This document shows positions 24,141 to 35,400 of a stretch of DNA of 64,000 nt, piece by piece. The DNA lies in the NCBI RefSeq assembly GCF_000276665.1, contig NW_004955476.1, forward strand, positions 9,033,050-9,097,049, written 5' to 3'. Below the pieces are notes generated by a model. That model was not told the DNA's origin, searched no databases, and worked only from the letters and a program-made list of their open reading frames with translations. The DNA comes from Chinchilla lanigera (Eukaryota; Chordata; Mammalia; Rodentia; Chinchillidae). Numbering within the stretch: position 1 is the stretch's first letter; the number at the start of each line of letters is the position of its first letter. Made by a program: the position numbers and the translations under genes.

Positions 24141-25499
24141 AGCCTATGATTCCATGTGAGAGTAGAGTGTCGCCCTTACAAAGCATTCTAACAGGATTTC
24201 AGTGTATTTACTATCTCCTAGCCCACGTCAGAACCCTGATGTTTGTGCTTGTGCATTCCACTGACTGTATAAAAGTCTTCCAATGTGACATTAAAGCTTT
24301 CACTCTGTTATCCAGAAAATATAGATAGCATGAAAGCTAAAATTATTTTTGTGATGTTACACCATCCAACCTAAACATACTGTGTGATCGATACAAATGG
24401 AAAAACTGCAAACACAATCAATAAATAAGTAGAATCCGGGCCTGAGGTGAACAGCATCACAGGATTCTTACATTGGAAGGGATTTGAGCTTACATAAGCC
24501 TGTGTTTTACTTCTCTGAGTATCTATCACCTTCATGAGCTCTGCCTTACCTGCACTATTATTTCATGGTTTCTTAAATGTCCTATAATTTCTACACAAAG
24601 GTTTTTTTTTTAGATTTCACCTGACCAATGTTATCAGTGAAGTCATGAATTGTATAGCTTGTTTCATTTTCTCAACCACATGTTAAAGCAAAAAGTATTA
24701 CAACTTTTGTTTGAGAATTGTCTATTCTGAAGCATCTTGCCTGACACCAAAGATTCTATGCTTTGGAAGACACTGGCCAGGTTTTAAACGCCTCGCTTTA
24801 TCAGAACTGGGGTCAGAGCTAGATCTCAAGTTCCCTACCTTCCAATCCACTTCTCTGCCCAGGCATTTAACTTTAGAACCTAAATTATACTAGCACTGTG
24901 AGAATAAAAATGATTTCAACAATTACAAAATTCCACCAAACCAATCCCTTAAACTCTGATACCCATCAGTATCTAAAGGGATTACTCAAAATCACTAGAA
25001 TTTACTGTCACAATATTCAAGTTTTAGTTCTCCCTAGAGGGACCCTCCCCTTTCTCATGTAAATTATCCAGTAAAGGAGTCTCTTTAAAATCTTAAAAAA
25101 TAATAGTAACGCATAAGGGCAGTCAGCAATATAAAAGTTTGAATTTTAAAATAGTAGTGAAGATGTAAGTGTCCCTCCTTCTTAGAGATGTTAAGTCACA
25201 AGTGTAACTTTTCTTTCCAAATACAGGTCCCTAAAGGGGATACTGTTAACACGTAAGTGCTCTCAAGAAACATACAAGACTGTAAAATATAGGGGTGGCG
25301 CGCGCTTTCTCCAGGAATCCTCACTCAGCTGTCCAGCACTGGACAAGTCTCATCCCTTCTAGTCTTTGGTCCCCAAAGGTGAAGAGCATTATGACTAGGG
25401 ACACCCAGGTTCCATGCAGCCATCATGCACCATGTAAGACTGCAGAAGCAACTGGGTCTCTGATGCTTCTTAAAACATGTTCTTTCTCTTTAAAATTTT

Positions 25500-25581
25500 A
25501 TTTTCTACTTGCTCGACAATCCATGAGGTAAACACAGCCCATTTTCTACTTGCTGGACAATCCATGAGGCAAACACACCTC
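25500..25581 (+). repeat. 41-bp direct tandem duplication
   Basis: Two head-to-tail copies (25500-25540, 25541-25581) beginning ATTTTCTACTTGCT and containing GACAATCCATGAGG, with four differences in 41 positions. Confidence 0.95.
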
Positions 25582-26784
25582 ATCAGAACTAGGGAGGTGC
25601 TAAATAAAGAGAAGGGAGTGTAATTTCCATCTGGAAAGCACTGAGGTTTACCTAGTGCCTAGGGGAGCAAAGAACCCAGAATCCCAGAAGCCGCACAAAA
25701 CCAACTGACAGGACACGCGATTTCACTGAGGTGCTTCTGCAGTGGGAGTCTTCATTTTCCTGAATGAGGAGCAGACGAAAGCCCCCTAGCTTGGCATGCC
25801 CCAGAACGGCCACAGTGCTGAAACGCAGTGAGCGTGGCAGAACCCGACGTATAAGTACTAGGGCACTGGTCTCCTCTAACTGCTGAACTGCTGTATCAAC
25901 ACTGTTCTATCACCAACTAATTACAGCTAACAAAGCCTTGCATGCAGCATGTGCCTCCTCTGTTTTTTCCCAAGTACAAAAGTATAGTGCCGACGTCCAA
26001 TGAATATTAAGTGGTAACAATTTAATTCTTGGAGCAATGCGTGCAATATGAATTCAGGGTCCTGCTTGCAGCGCCAGTGGAAGTGTTTTCCTAACTAGTT
26101 ACTGTCTGCCCCTGAGCGCTCTTACACGGTTATTGCTGGGTTATAAATAACACATGGAGATGCACTGTCCAAGGCTACATGCTTCCCTCTCTTCTAAGGT
26201 GACAACTATGCTAATCGGCTTAAAACTCTGTTCTGAGACGCACTGTTGCTCAGGCGTCGGCGACCAACCATTTCCTAAGCATCTACCTGTGTGCCAGGTA
26301 TCCTGCCAGGTGCTGGGGAGATAAGCAGCAAGGGGGGTTCCTTGGGGGATTCTGAGACGCTCCATCAATGCGCTATGTAAAATCCTTACTGACAGGACTG
26401 GTGACTGATTATTTAGTTACTTCATGAGGATATATTGAACTTATATATTCTATAAGCCGGAAACTGTGCTACTGCTACGTACGGAAGAGTCGGCAGTGAG
26501 TGAGTCTTGGGGGTCCATGTGATGTGTATGTGTGTGATTTATGACACATCAGGAAACGTGTTATGATCAAGGTCATGTGAGGTACCGTGGGGCACAGGAG
26601 AAAATGTGGGGCACTGCCTGTGGACTAGGAAGGTGTCATGGCTTCAATCTCAAATGTCCCCAAAACTCTCACGAGTCTGGAAGCTGAGGGGCTCGTGCAG
26701 CTGATGTACTCTCCTCGGTGGATTCATCTACTCAGATGCCAGGCACTGCACACTGCCTGGGACATGGTCACTTTCACATCACCT

Positions 26785-26900
26785 TCAGGGAGACAGCTCC
26801 TGTCTTGTTCCCATTTTACACCTGCAAAGACTGAGATCAGATGAGACAACGCGGCAAAGGCACGGAGGTGGTGGGTGCTTCTGTCCTGGGCTGGCTGCTC
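26785..26900 (-). repeat. MIR SINE remnant
   Basis: TTGTTCCCATTTTACACCTG, CAAAGACTGAGATCAGATGA, GGCAAAGGCACGGAGG in reverse-MIR order. Confidence 0.5.
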
Positions 26901-28615
26901 AGCGTCCGCGTTTACCCTCAGGCCACCCAGCACAGCACGCAAAGGTCAGAGCAGCTTCTGTCCTAAAACGGAACACAGAGCTTTTAAATCAATGATTACA
27001 ACTTCAGGAGCAAACTACAGGTCCTTTGCAGACACGTCTTTGCCTAGCTCACTCCAGTAGGAAGAACCTCACAGGCATCAAAATCATAGCGGGAAGAGGA
27101 AGAAGGTCAGAAGAGCCTGGCTACAACTGATTAAACGAATTTTCTTTCCTATTAAAAGTGCAAACATTGTACCCGATGCTGTCTTTCCCCACCGCCCAAC
27201 CTATCAAAGCCAGTCTCACAGGTGGCTGTGAATGGGCCTCACTGCTTAACCGTGCTCTTCAGAAGTACCCTGACTTCATATTCCAGTGGCCAATGGGCTT
27301 TGGTGTGTGACCCTTTCCCTTGAGTTTTAATGGTCTGTACTGTTTTCTGAGTTGTACTCAACTTTGAGTTGAGTCAGTCAGAATCACTTTCACAGAACAA
27401 GTCAGGTTTGAGGCAAGACCATTTTTACCAAATATGGGGCATCACTTTAAGTGTGTTTCAAGACAAATGTGTGGGAGTATTTGTCAGACCGCTTGACATG
27501 GCTCCAACATTTAACAATCTTTCAAAATCAGTACAATAACTTCCAGACTTAATATTTGTTTCTCTGCAGACTCTTTTATGATGATAAAGGACTATTTTAC
27601 ACTACAACTTCATCCCCTGCTGGAGGGATCCACTAATCCACCATAACAATTACGTGGATCCCACACAACTTCCCACTCTGCAAGTAAACACTGCTGTCAC
27701 AGAATATTTCACAGTTTATGCTACCTATGAGTATCACAGGATCTGTACATCCCAGTCACAGACACAATGGCTGGCTTGTCCCTCAGCAAGTGTGTGGCTC
27801 AGAAGACAATGAAATCAAAGTCTGACTGCAATGCCAGTGATTAATCTACGTCTAACAATAACAAAGAGAAAAGCTATGGACCGTGTTGTTATACCCCCTA
27901 GCTAGCTCTGGCCAAACTCTGTCCAAGATTTCCTGCTCAGTGACACTGGCAAGCTCTACCAACAGGTAGGACTGGTTATGTGTCCTCCTTGTCACCACAT
28001 TTTAGAGCACTGAAGTCTCTTGCAAGTAGCTCTGTCCAAGAAGGACACGGAAAGGACTAAGAAGAATGCTGTTCCTGAGAACCTCTAGAAGACCTGACAC
28101 TCCCCTTCGGGCAGCAGGACTCTAACACGGCTTAGGGCGCAGATAAGCAGAGTCACTAATGACCCTAATTCACCATGGCTTGCATGAGCACCTGCACTGA
28201 GGGTCCCATCTTTAATCAGATCCATTATGTGAAGTAGTGTTGCTAAGGCTGTGGCTCTTAAGCTCTCAATGCTTTATCTCACCTCACTCTCTCCATACTC
28301 TGTCCTCAGTAAGAAGCGTGGAAATCTGACCCGCTCCTCATATTTGGGTTGTTCGCTCCCAACCTAACAGTACAGTTACTTTCTCCCATGGAACACGCAG
28401 TTCTAGTCACTAACTCTTCTCATTGTCTTCTGACAGTGTTTTTCTGTAGTCTAGCCAGTAAGTCACAACATCCCAAGGTAGGTGGAGAGCACACACCTCC
28501 CAGTAGGCAGGGTCTACAGCCCCTTCCAATCAGAAGTAGCTACATGAAGATGGAGACCCCTGCTCCCTTAGCACCCCACAAGGAATTATGGGGATTTGTG
28601 TCTCTCAGGGGAAAA

Positions 28616-29042
28616 TGACACAGGAGATTCAGGGGTGGCAAAGCTGGCTGGGAAGTAGGCATGACCTGTTCATTACAAAATACCAGACCTGTGCACAGAA
28701 CAGGTCCTAAAGCCCTACACATGGTTTTCTCATGAGAACTGGAGCAAGTACTCAATGGGATGGCCTAGACTGACATCAGCGGGAGGCGTGGGTGATACAA
28801 GAAGGACGTCCACATTGAGTTCATTCCACTGTGTTCTCTCTTGCATGGTGGCCACCCTCATGCTCGAGGGTGCATTTCTTTTCCTACTTTTCCTTGGCCC
28901 AAATTCACTGTATAGATCCTATTTATTTTCCTACCTTTAATAAAGCTTTGCTACCATTTGTGCTTGTCCTGACAAGTTCTTTGCTTAGGACAGAAAGAAC
29001 CTAGAAACCAGAAGGAGACTCCAGCACCCCCAAACCCAATAA
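28616..29042 (+). mobile_element. Possible solo LTR of an endogenous retrovirus
   Basis: The 3' part contains TTTAATAAAGCTTTGCTACC at 28936-28955, with a polyadenylation signal followed by a T/G-rich segment, then GAAAGAACCTAGAAACCAGA and a CA end near 29042. This order resembles the R-U5 part of an LTR. Boundaries are approximate, no target-site duplication was found and there is no retroviral coding sequence. Confidence 0.35.
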
Positions 29043-29882
29043 CATTTAAACTTTTCAATCCATCATTTTACCATTTTATTTATTTAATTCAAGCCTCAGC
29101 CCACCAGCAAAATCCAGTCCAGTGCCCGTTTTTCTAACATTTTACTCGATCACCATCACCTCATCTGTTTAAATAACGTTTATGACTGCTTTCAAGATTC
29201 TACAGCAGAGTTTTATAGTTGCAACAAACACCACCTGGCATGCAAAGCCAGGGAATTTTACTATTTGGACCTTCACCATGTAGGTCACAGAAAAAAAAGG
29301 AATACAGTACTCCAAGAGCAGATACCTGGGAATTCATACACCAGCGGGACAAGGGGGGAAGGAGAGAGGTAGGCAATTTAGGGAAGCGAATGATTTTTAG
29401 GGAAGAGGAATGGGCCCTTGGGGAAACAGATGGGAGGTATAATGGCTTGTGACAAAGCTTGCCTGGAGGTGGTGTCCTCTTCCGCTCCCCTCTCTTGGGA
29501 TGCAAGTGAGTCCATTTTCCCTGGTTAATAAAACTGCTAAGGAGCGGGCAATGACAGCCGAGTTCCGTTCGGAGAAGCTGTCTTTAGGCAGCGGGGGGAG
29601 CTCAGAGCAAGCCTCTCCCCACGTTCGCTCTTTCTGAAGGGCCTTGGTTTAAAATAGTCAACAGACGACAGCAGGAAGTTGGGGGTGGCATGGCCAGAAT
29701 TCCTTCAGCTGGAAAAACATGTCCGCTCCTGAAGCAGTCGCTCAGCAAACTCTTAGTAAACAACTTGATGTTCAGCGCCATGACCGCTGCTCTCTCTGCC
29801 TAGTACTGAGCAGTAAGTACCCAGATACTGTATACTGGGGGTGTGCTGTGTTACTTCCTTGAATCCCTCAAATTCCCTGTGT

Positions 29883-29885
<3 letters not shown>

Positions 29886-29920
<35 letters not shown>
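29886..29920 (+). repeat. (GT)n microsatellite
   Basis: About 17 GT units. The cysteine/valine-rich frames over it are artefacts. Confidence 0.97.
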
Positions 29921-29923
<3 letters not shown>

Positions 29924-30348
29924 ACACGTGTGCTTGTCCAAACGTTTCCTCAGGACCCAGGCTGAACTTGGGCCTTTGGCTTTGGATCTGGGCCTGTCTG
30001 CACCTGTGTTCTGTGCTGTGCAACACTATTTCTCAGAGGAGGTGGGGACAACCGGAGACTTCCGAGTGGGTATCTTTGAGTGCAGTGTTAGCGCCTCGGG
30101 AGGTTATCTGACTTCATCTTTGGGCTACTTGCTACCCCCGTGGCTTGCCCACAGCTGACAGCTCCCATGGTTCTTGTCCACAGAGTAAACCAGTGTGCTT
30201 CTGTGGATGTTCAAGTGACTTCGGCTCTAGTTTCGCGTGTGTTTGAAAAACCATTTCAATGTTATCTGATCACATATAAATCTGTGGTCCTCCGACAAGC
30301 CAGTGGTAACAATTTTCTTTCCCTTTTTTAGAAGTGCTTGAATTTTGA

Positions 30349-30410
30349 CGGTGCTGGGGATCACACCCGGGCCTCGTGCAGGCCAGGCGCGTGCTGTGGT
30401 GACAACCACC
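30349..30410 (-). mobile_element. ID-like SINE
   Basis: On the minus strand: ACCACAGCACGCGCCTGGCC .. GAGGCCCGGGTGTGATCCCC, then AGCACC and a short A-rich tail at 30313-30331. CpGs are retained, suggesting a fairly young copy or a CpG-protected site. Confidence 0.75.
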
Positions 30411-30609
30411 CTTGCTGCCTCACTGGTCAAAAGTTAAGAAAGTGAAAAATGTTCACTGTGCGTTTGTACCACAGTTAGGAGTTCTTAGGATGTCGTCTTC
30501 CCCATCCCGAGTTCTTCGTTTTGAGGTGCACACCTGCCAGTGCCTAACCAAAGGGTCACAAATGAGGCACAGCTATGCGCATTTCGGGGAAGGAGACTTT
30601 GAGAACAGA

Positions 30610-30770
30610 GTGACTAGGAAGTTGCTCCATTGGACACTTAAGTCACTCAGGAGGTCGGTGAGGCCTAGGTTTGGATGGTGGCTCCGCTGCTGCTCGGCTG
30701 TGAGACCCTCAGCAAGACACTGACCTCGCTTATACACCTGGGCTAATGGGTGTCAGAGGATGGAGCGACT
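30610..30770 (+). repeat. MIR SINE remnant
   Basis: GGCCTAGGTTTGGATGGTGG, CTGTGAGACCCTCAGCAAGA, CACTGACC in forward MIR order. Confidence 0.6.
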
Positions 30771-30787
30771 CCCGCATCGCCGTACCT

Positions 30788-31000
30788 TGCATGTGTTCCC
30801 CCAAAACTCATGTGTTCAAAAACTTATTCCCAACCCTACGGTGTGTATTTAGGAGGGGCCCTGGCCTTCGTGATGGACTAAGATTGCACCACAGGCGTAG
30901 GCTCCTTATCTCGAAAGCAGGTCTGTTACAGAAGCAAATCTGGCCCACTCTGCTATCCCTCTTTCCCCTTATTCTCCTCTGTGACGGGAAGGGCAGCAAG
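30788..31000 (+). mobile_element. MLT1/MaLR-like LTR remnant
   Basis: TGCATGTGTTCCCCCAAAAC, TCATGTGTTCAAAAACTTAT, TCCCAACCCTACGGTGTG and GGAGGGGCCCTGGCC follow the order of an ancient mammalian MaLR-type LTR start. Family name given from memory. Confidence 0.4.
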
Positions 31001-31324
31001 GAGACCCTGGCAGGTGCTGACCTCGGGTCTGGGCGTGGCTCCAGAGCTGGGAGAAGTGGATTCCCTTCCGCTACCTACGGCTGGGTCTGCAGCGTCCTGG
31101 CCCAGAAACACTGAACGGATGCAGAGGTTGGAAAGCCCGTGCGCACCAAGGGCTCCGGAAGTTCCAGCCAGCACTGCTGAGATTCTTCTGAGAGGACTGA
31201 GAGAGGAACTGTTTCAATGTGGGATGCCTCACAAATGAGGGTGTATTTTCCTGAGCCGTGAAAAGTGAGTCGCTCTCCACACAGACCCAGAGCTATGTTA
31301 CTGGACATAACAGGGACAGCATTT

Positions 31325-31329
<5 letters not shown>

Positions 31330-31377
<48 letters not shown>

Positions 31378-31405
31378 GAGGGAGGGAGGAGGGTGGAGGG
31401 AGGAG
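31330..31405 (+). repeat. (GA)n microsatellite with (GGA)n extension
   Basis: Pure GA from 31330 to 31374 (about 22 units), then GGAGGAGGGAGGGAGGAGG. Confidence 0.97.
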
Positions 31406-31815
31406 ACTCGGGAAGCTGAGTCACAATGCCAAATTTACAACGAAGGCATTTTCCAGTAAGAACACTGCACTTACTAAGTACCTTGAATTTTCCTAGATTT
31501 TATAAAGCCTGTACCTCATAGGTGTGTATGGGTTACTAAAGCCAAGGAAGTATGAATTATTTAGATGTTAATTTTTGCAAAATCTGGACACCAAGTTATG
31601 ATGAGTACAGTTAGGACTATCACACTGAGCAAGTGGGCATTTTCCTCCAAATACTGTAAACCATAAAAGATATTAGCTGAGAGTCATTGAGCCCAAAGTC
31701 CAGGGCATATAGACAGATAAAATTTCATACAACATCCCTTAACAGCTAGCTTATGTGCAATGAGCACACGCCCACACTCACAAACAGGTAGCTATACACA
31801 CATGAAAATAACACA

Positions 31816-31921
31816 CACACTCAGGAGGCTGAGGCAGGAGGACTGCTGTGAACTCAAAGCCAGCCTGAATAGCATAATGAAACACTTTCTCAAAAAGACA
31901 AAAAAATTAAAAAATAAAAAA
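31816..31921 (+). mobile_element. 5'-truncated B1-type SINE
   Basis: CTCAGGAGGCTGAGGCAGGA, GGACTGCTGTGAACTCAAAG, CCAGCCTGAATAGCATAATG, then a tail of AAAAAAATTAAAAAATAAAA. The first ~45 nt of B1 are missing. Confidence 0.75.
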
Positions 31922-32057
31922 TAACACAGAGATCCAATTATACCCTGATTCTAATCTTGGACAGATCATTCTGTAGCTGGTTATATATGAGGAGGGGGTC
32001 AAAGAGCACAGAGAATGTTTAAATTTTTTAAAAATTACAGTAAAAGACCCGGTGCCA

Positions 32058-32330
32058 TTAAACCCCCTCGAAAACCTCCCCTTCTCTTGTTCAAATACAA
32101 CTACCCCATCGTTCCTGCCACTTTCTGAAGCAGTTCTGGAAATCCTCTTTCATAAACGTCTTTACTTGCGCTGTCCTGCCTACCCTGATGTCCTAAACTG
32201 TTTCAAAACATTGCCTTTTCATGGTCATTTTGATTTTCCGGACGAGCCGGAAGTCATATGGTGCCAGGTCTGGTGGGTAAGGAGGATGAGGGCAGCCCGG
32301 GATGTTTTCATTTGACAGAAATTGCCATAA
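32058..32330 (-). pseudogene. Decayed mariner-type transposase 3' fragment
   Basis: One minus-strand frame carries the C-terminal catalytic region of a Tc1/mariner transposase: PHPPYPPDLAPYDF (third catalytic Asp in the DLAPxD block), KIKMTMK, then KEDFQNCFRKWQERW and a terminal GEVFEGV before TAA at 32060-32058. About 90 codons stay in one frame, broken only by two stops, TAG at 32195-32193 and TGA at 32093-32091. The upstream DNA-binding and first catalytic parts are missing or unrecognisable, so it cannot be active. Terminal inverted repeats were not identified; AT-rich sequence at 32000-32040 may be the 3' end. Confidence 0.85.
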
Positions 32331-34519
32331 GCTGAAACTGCTTCAGAAAGTGGCTACATAGCAGGGTAAGTGTGTCTGAAGCAGGAGGGGTAATGTGAGG
32401 GGGATTCACAGCCATGTGACTTCCACTAAATAATTTTTCAACTTGAACTTTCATCCTCTGTTTTGATCACACCTCCTACCATCTCCATGTCTTATTGGTC
32501 TCATGGGAGTTCACAGCAAAATTTCCCTCATTCCATTTCAAATCAGCCACTTCCTTGGACCCTCTGGCTAGGGGAAGAAACTTCGTCCATCTGTGTCCTT
32601 TCTTAGAATGTGCTGCAATACCCTCCCGCACCGGGTCTGCACAACCCCGCCCGTCCTCTCCCTCTGACGCACGTTCAACAGCGAAACTGCGGAAGATGCA
32701 CTCCTTTAGCTGTGTTTTCTGGGAAAAAAAAGATCTTTCAGGAATGGGAAGAGATGAGGGGGAGCAGGGGGAAAGAGGAGGAAACGCGTCCCGCACGCGC
32801 ACCAGCGCCCCGCCAGGAGCGCACTCCTGTGCCGCACACGAGGACTGACGCCGCTTGGTGGGGGACTGTGTGCACCCAGACGCAGACTCTCACCTGCCCC
32901 ATCCCCTTCTCCACTGCAGGGATGGGTGCCGCAAAAGGTGGCCAGTGTGCTTTGGCTTTGGCGGGAATCAAACTTCCCCCTAAAAATACTCCCTCAAAAA
33001 GGAGGAACAGAGGCAGGGCAGGCTCTGCCTCGCGTCCTCCGGAGCTCCCTCCCCACGCAGTGCGGACCTGTGACTAGCAGAAGGCACCGCAGTCCTCTCC
33101 CCGTGACAGCCCTGGCCTTGAGGGTCCCGGCTCCGGGCTGCTCTAAGTCATCTTGGGGAGCGGCAGGAAGTGGGCCTGGAAGTCCAAACCTGCCTCCTTC
33201 CCACTCCAACTTGGCTGCTCTTCAGAAAAACCGTGGGAATACGGGAGTGACTATCTTCCAGTGCATGTTCAGGACACACTGGGGACGCGTTCCACAGCCG
33301 ACGCTGACACCCACCCGGGAAGTCAGCCTGGGCGCAGAGAGGGGACGGCTGTTCTCACCTTCCGTAGGAAACACCTGGAGGGCTCGGAACCCACTCCAGG
33401 AAGTGAAGCAGGACTAGATCATTGCTCCTTCCTTGCCCTGAGTCAAACGCTTGCTCTGGGACCGAGGACCAACCCTCATCCCTGCTGTGGCCCTGCAGGG
33501 AGAGTGCCAGGACCCAGCATGGGCTGCCGGCGACACCTCACCCAGCACTTAGGACGCGGGCACTCCGACAAGTGCCCAAGTGCGGAGCAGGGCACAGAGA
33601 AGCTCACGTGCACGTCTTCCCCGGGCTTTCATAGCCTGCGGGGCCGGGAAATGGGCTCAGCCCTGCCTCCTCGCACTCCTGCGCGGCAGCCAGAGCCCAG
33701 CCTGGCCTGCCTGGAAACAGGCTCAAGCCGGCCTTTCCGGATAGGTGACCACAGGTCAGGCCCGTGGGTGAGCACACAGGGGCCTCTGAGGGAAGTGGGT
33801 ACCACCTGCTCTCGTGCAGACCGGACTCCTCCACAAGCCCAGTTACAGCAGCCGTCCCCGCAGAGCTGACGGCCAGGCCCGCCCCATGCTCTCCACAGGG
33901 ACACTTGTTCCTCTGCAGAGTGGCGGGTGCAGAAGGACGAGGGGCTTGTCCACAGCCAGGTGGGCAGAACTGGGCCCAGGCTCCAGGTTTCTCAGGGCGC
34001 AGTGACGGCGCAGAGGCTGCACCGCTGAGCGCTCGAGGGGCAGCACCCCATCTGCGCCTTGTTGGCCCTATAGCCAGAGACTGCTGACCCCACGTTACAG
34101 ATGAGGGCTGCTGGGCCAGGAAGGTGAGGGACTTCCCCAAGCGCAGAGCCCCGTAAACGCCGCGGCATCAATCACAGGGCGTCTGCCCGGCTCCAGCACT
34201 TGGTCACATCTTCTGCCTGCCCCAGACAGTCCTTCATTGAAGCAAACCCAACAGTAAAGAGGAAAAAAATACCAGAGTTCTCCTAGATTTCAAATAAATT
34301 ACTCCTGAACACCCAATAAACGTCTGAAATTCTAGTTTCCACAGCTTTGATAATGTCAAATAGCAAATGCCCTAAAAGCTGAAACGCGCTATCTCTTGTC
34401 AGGTGTTTTACTGGTCCAAATGTCACTGGCTCCCACCTTTACTTCATTTAACAGAAAAACAGATGAAAACAGGTTTCATATAAATTCCCACACGAACTTT
34501 ACGGGAGCCCCTAGAAAGA

Positions 34520-34640
34520 CGTTATGAGCACAGCGCGTCTGGAGACAAACGCACGGACTGAAATCCTAGCTACACCAGCTGACGCCTGTGGGAGAGGGGC
34601 GCAGCCTAGCCTCACCCTCAGCATTCTCGGGCGACATCAG
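34520..34640 (+). repeat. MIR SINE remnant
   Basis: AGCACAGCGCGTCTGGAGAC, GGACTGAAATCCTAGCTACA, CCAGCTGACGCCTGTGGGAG in forward MIR order. Confidence 0.5.
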
Positions 34641-35109
34641 AGGTAAAAACCCTCCCTTCCTAAGGACGCTGGGCGGAAGTAAGGGTAAGGCGCTGAGTAT
34701 AAAGTAAAAGCATAATTGCTGTAATTACCATAGTTCTGTTATTTCTGTCTCTGCAAAATTTCTCAGGCTTGCCCTGATTTAGCCACTTTGACAAAACCTG
34801 AACAATGGCCTTGATGTTCCAAAATCTCAGTAAATGGAGACTAAAGCAGCCTACAGCCTGTCCAAGACGCACCACTTGTCTTCTGCCTCAGGCAGACCCC
34901 TCGCGATTGCTGTTTCCCTGGTGCTATGGACCCTGTGGAGCGTTCCGTGCCCCCTCTGTGCCCGTGTCCCCCAGGCGTTCCTTCACACGGTGTCCCGGGC
35001 AAAGGCCTCACACAGCAGTTGCCCAAGAAGCCAGACTGGCAGAGAACAAATGAATTTCCTTGATCCGTAAAGGGGACTTTCCCAGAGAGATGAGAAAAAA
35101 ATATTTACT

Positions 35110-35400
35110 GTAAAAAAGCTTTTGTCCCTGCATTATAAAATATATGCTTACTAATGTTAGGAATCATTAACTTTTTTAAAAAAATTAAGAATACCCACAT
35201 ATGAAAAGCAGTGAAAAGCGAGCCCACAATTCTGCTACCCAGAAACAGCTACGGGTAACATTTCGGTGTCTTTCTACTCCCTCTTCTGCTATGAATTTTT
35301 AAACACAATTGAGATTGTTCTGCACTCAAAGCGTTACAGTCCCCCCTTAAACCATTATACCATCGGCACACACAGTGTCACTGCAGCCCTTTGCACACGA
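35110..35400 (+). repeat. Ancient mammalian repeat remnant, family unresolved
   Basis: CATTATAAAATATATGCTTA, CAATTCTGCTACCCAGAAAC, AGCTACGGGTAACATTTCGG and TGTCTTTCTACTCCCTCTTC follow a word order common in old mammalian interspersed repeats. I cannot name the family with confidence. Confidence 0.35.

Noticed and set aside
29753..30158. Cys/Val-repeat and His/Thr-repeat frames
   Set aside because: Products of the GT microsatellite.
33153..33869. 238-codon plus-strand open frame
   Set aside because: No recognisable domain, no start context or splice context, and other long frames overlap it on both strands; it is best explained by GC-rich composition.
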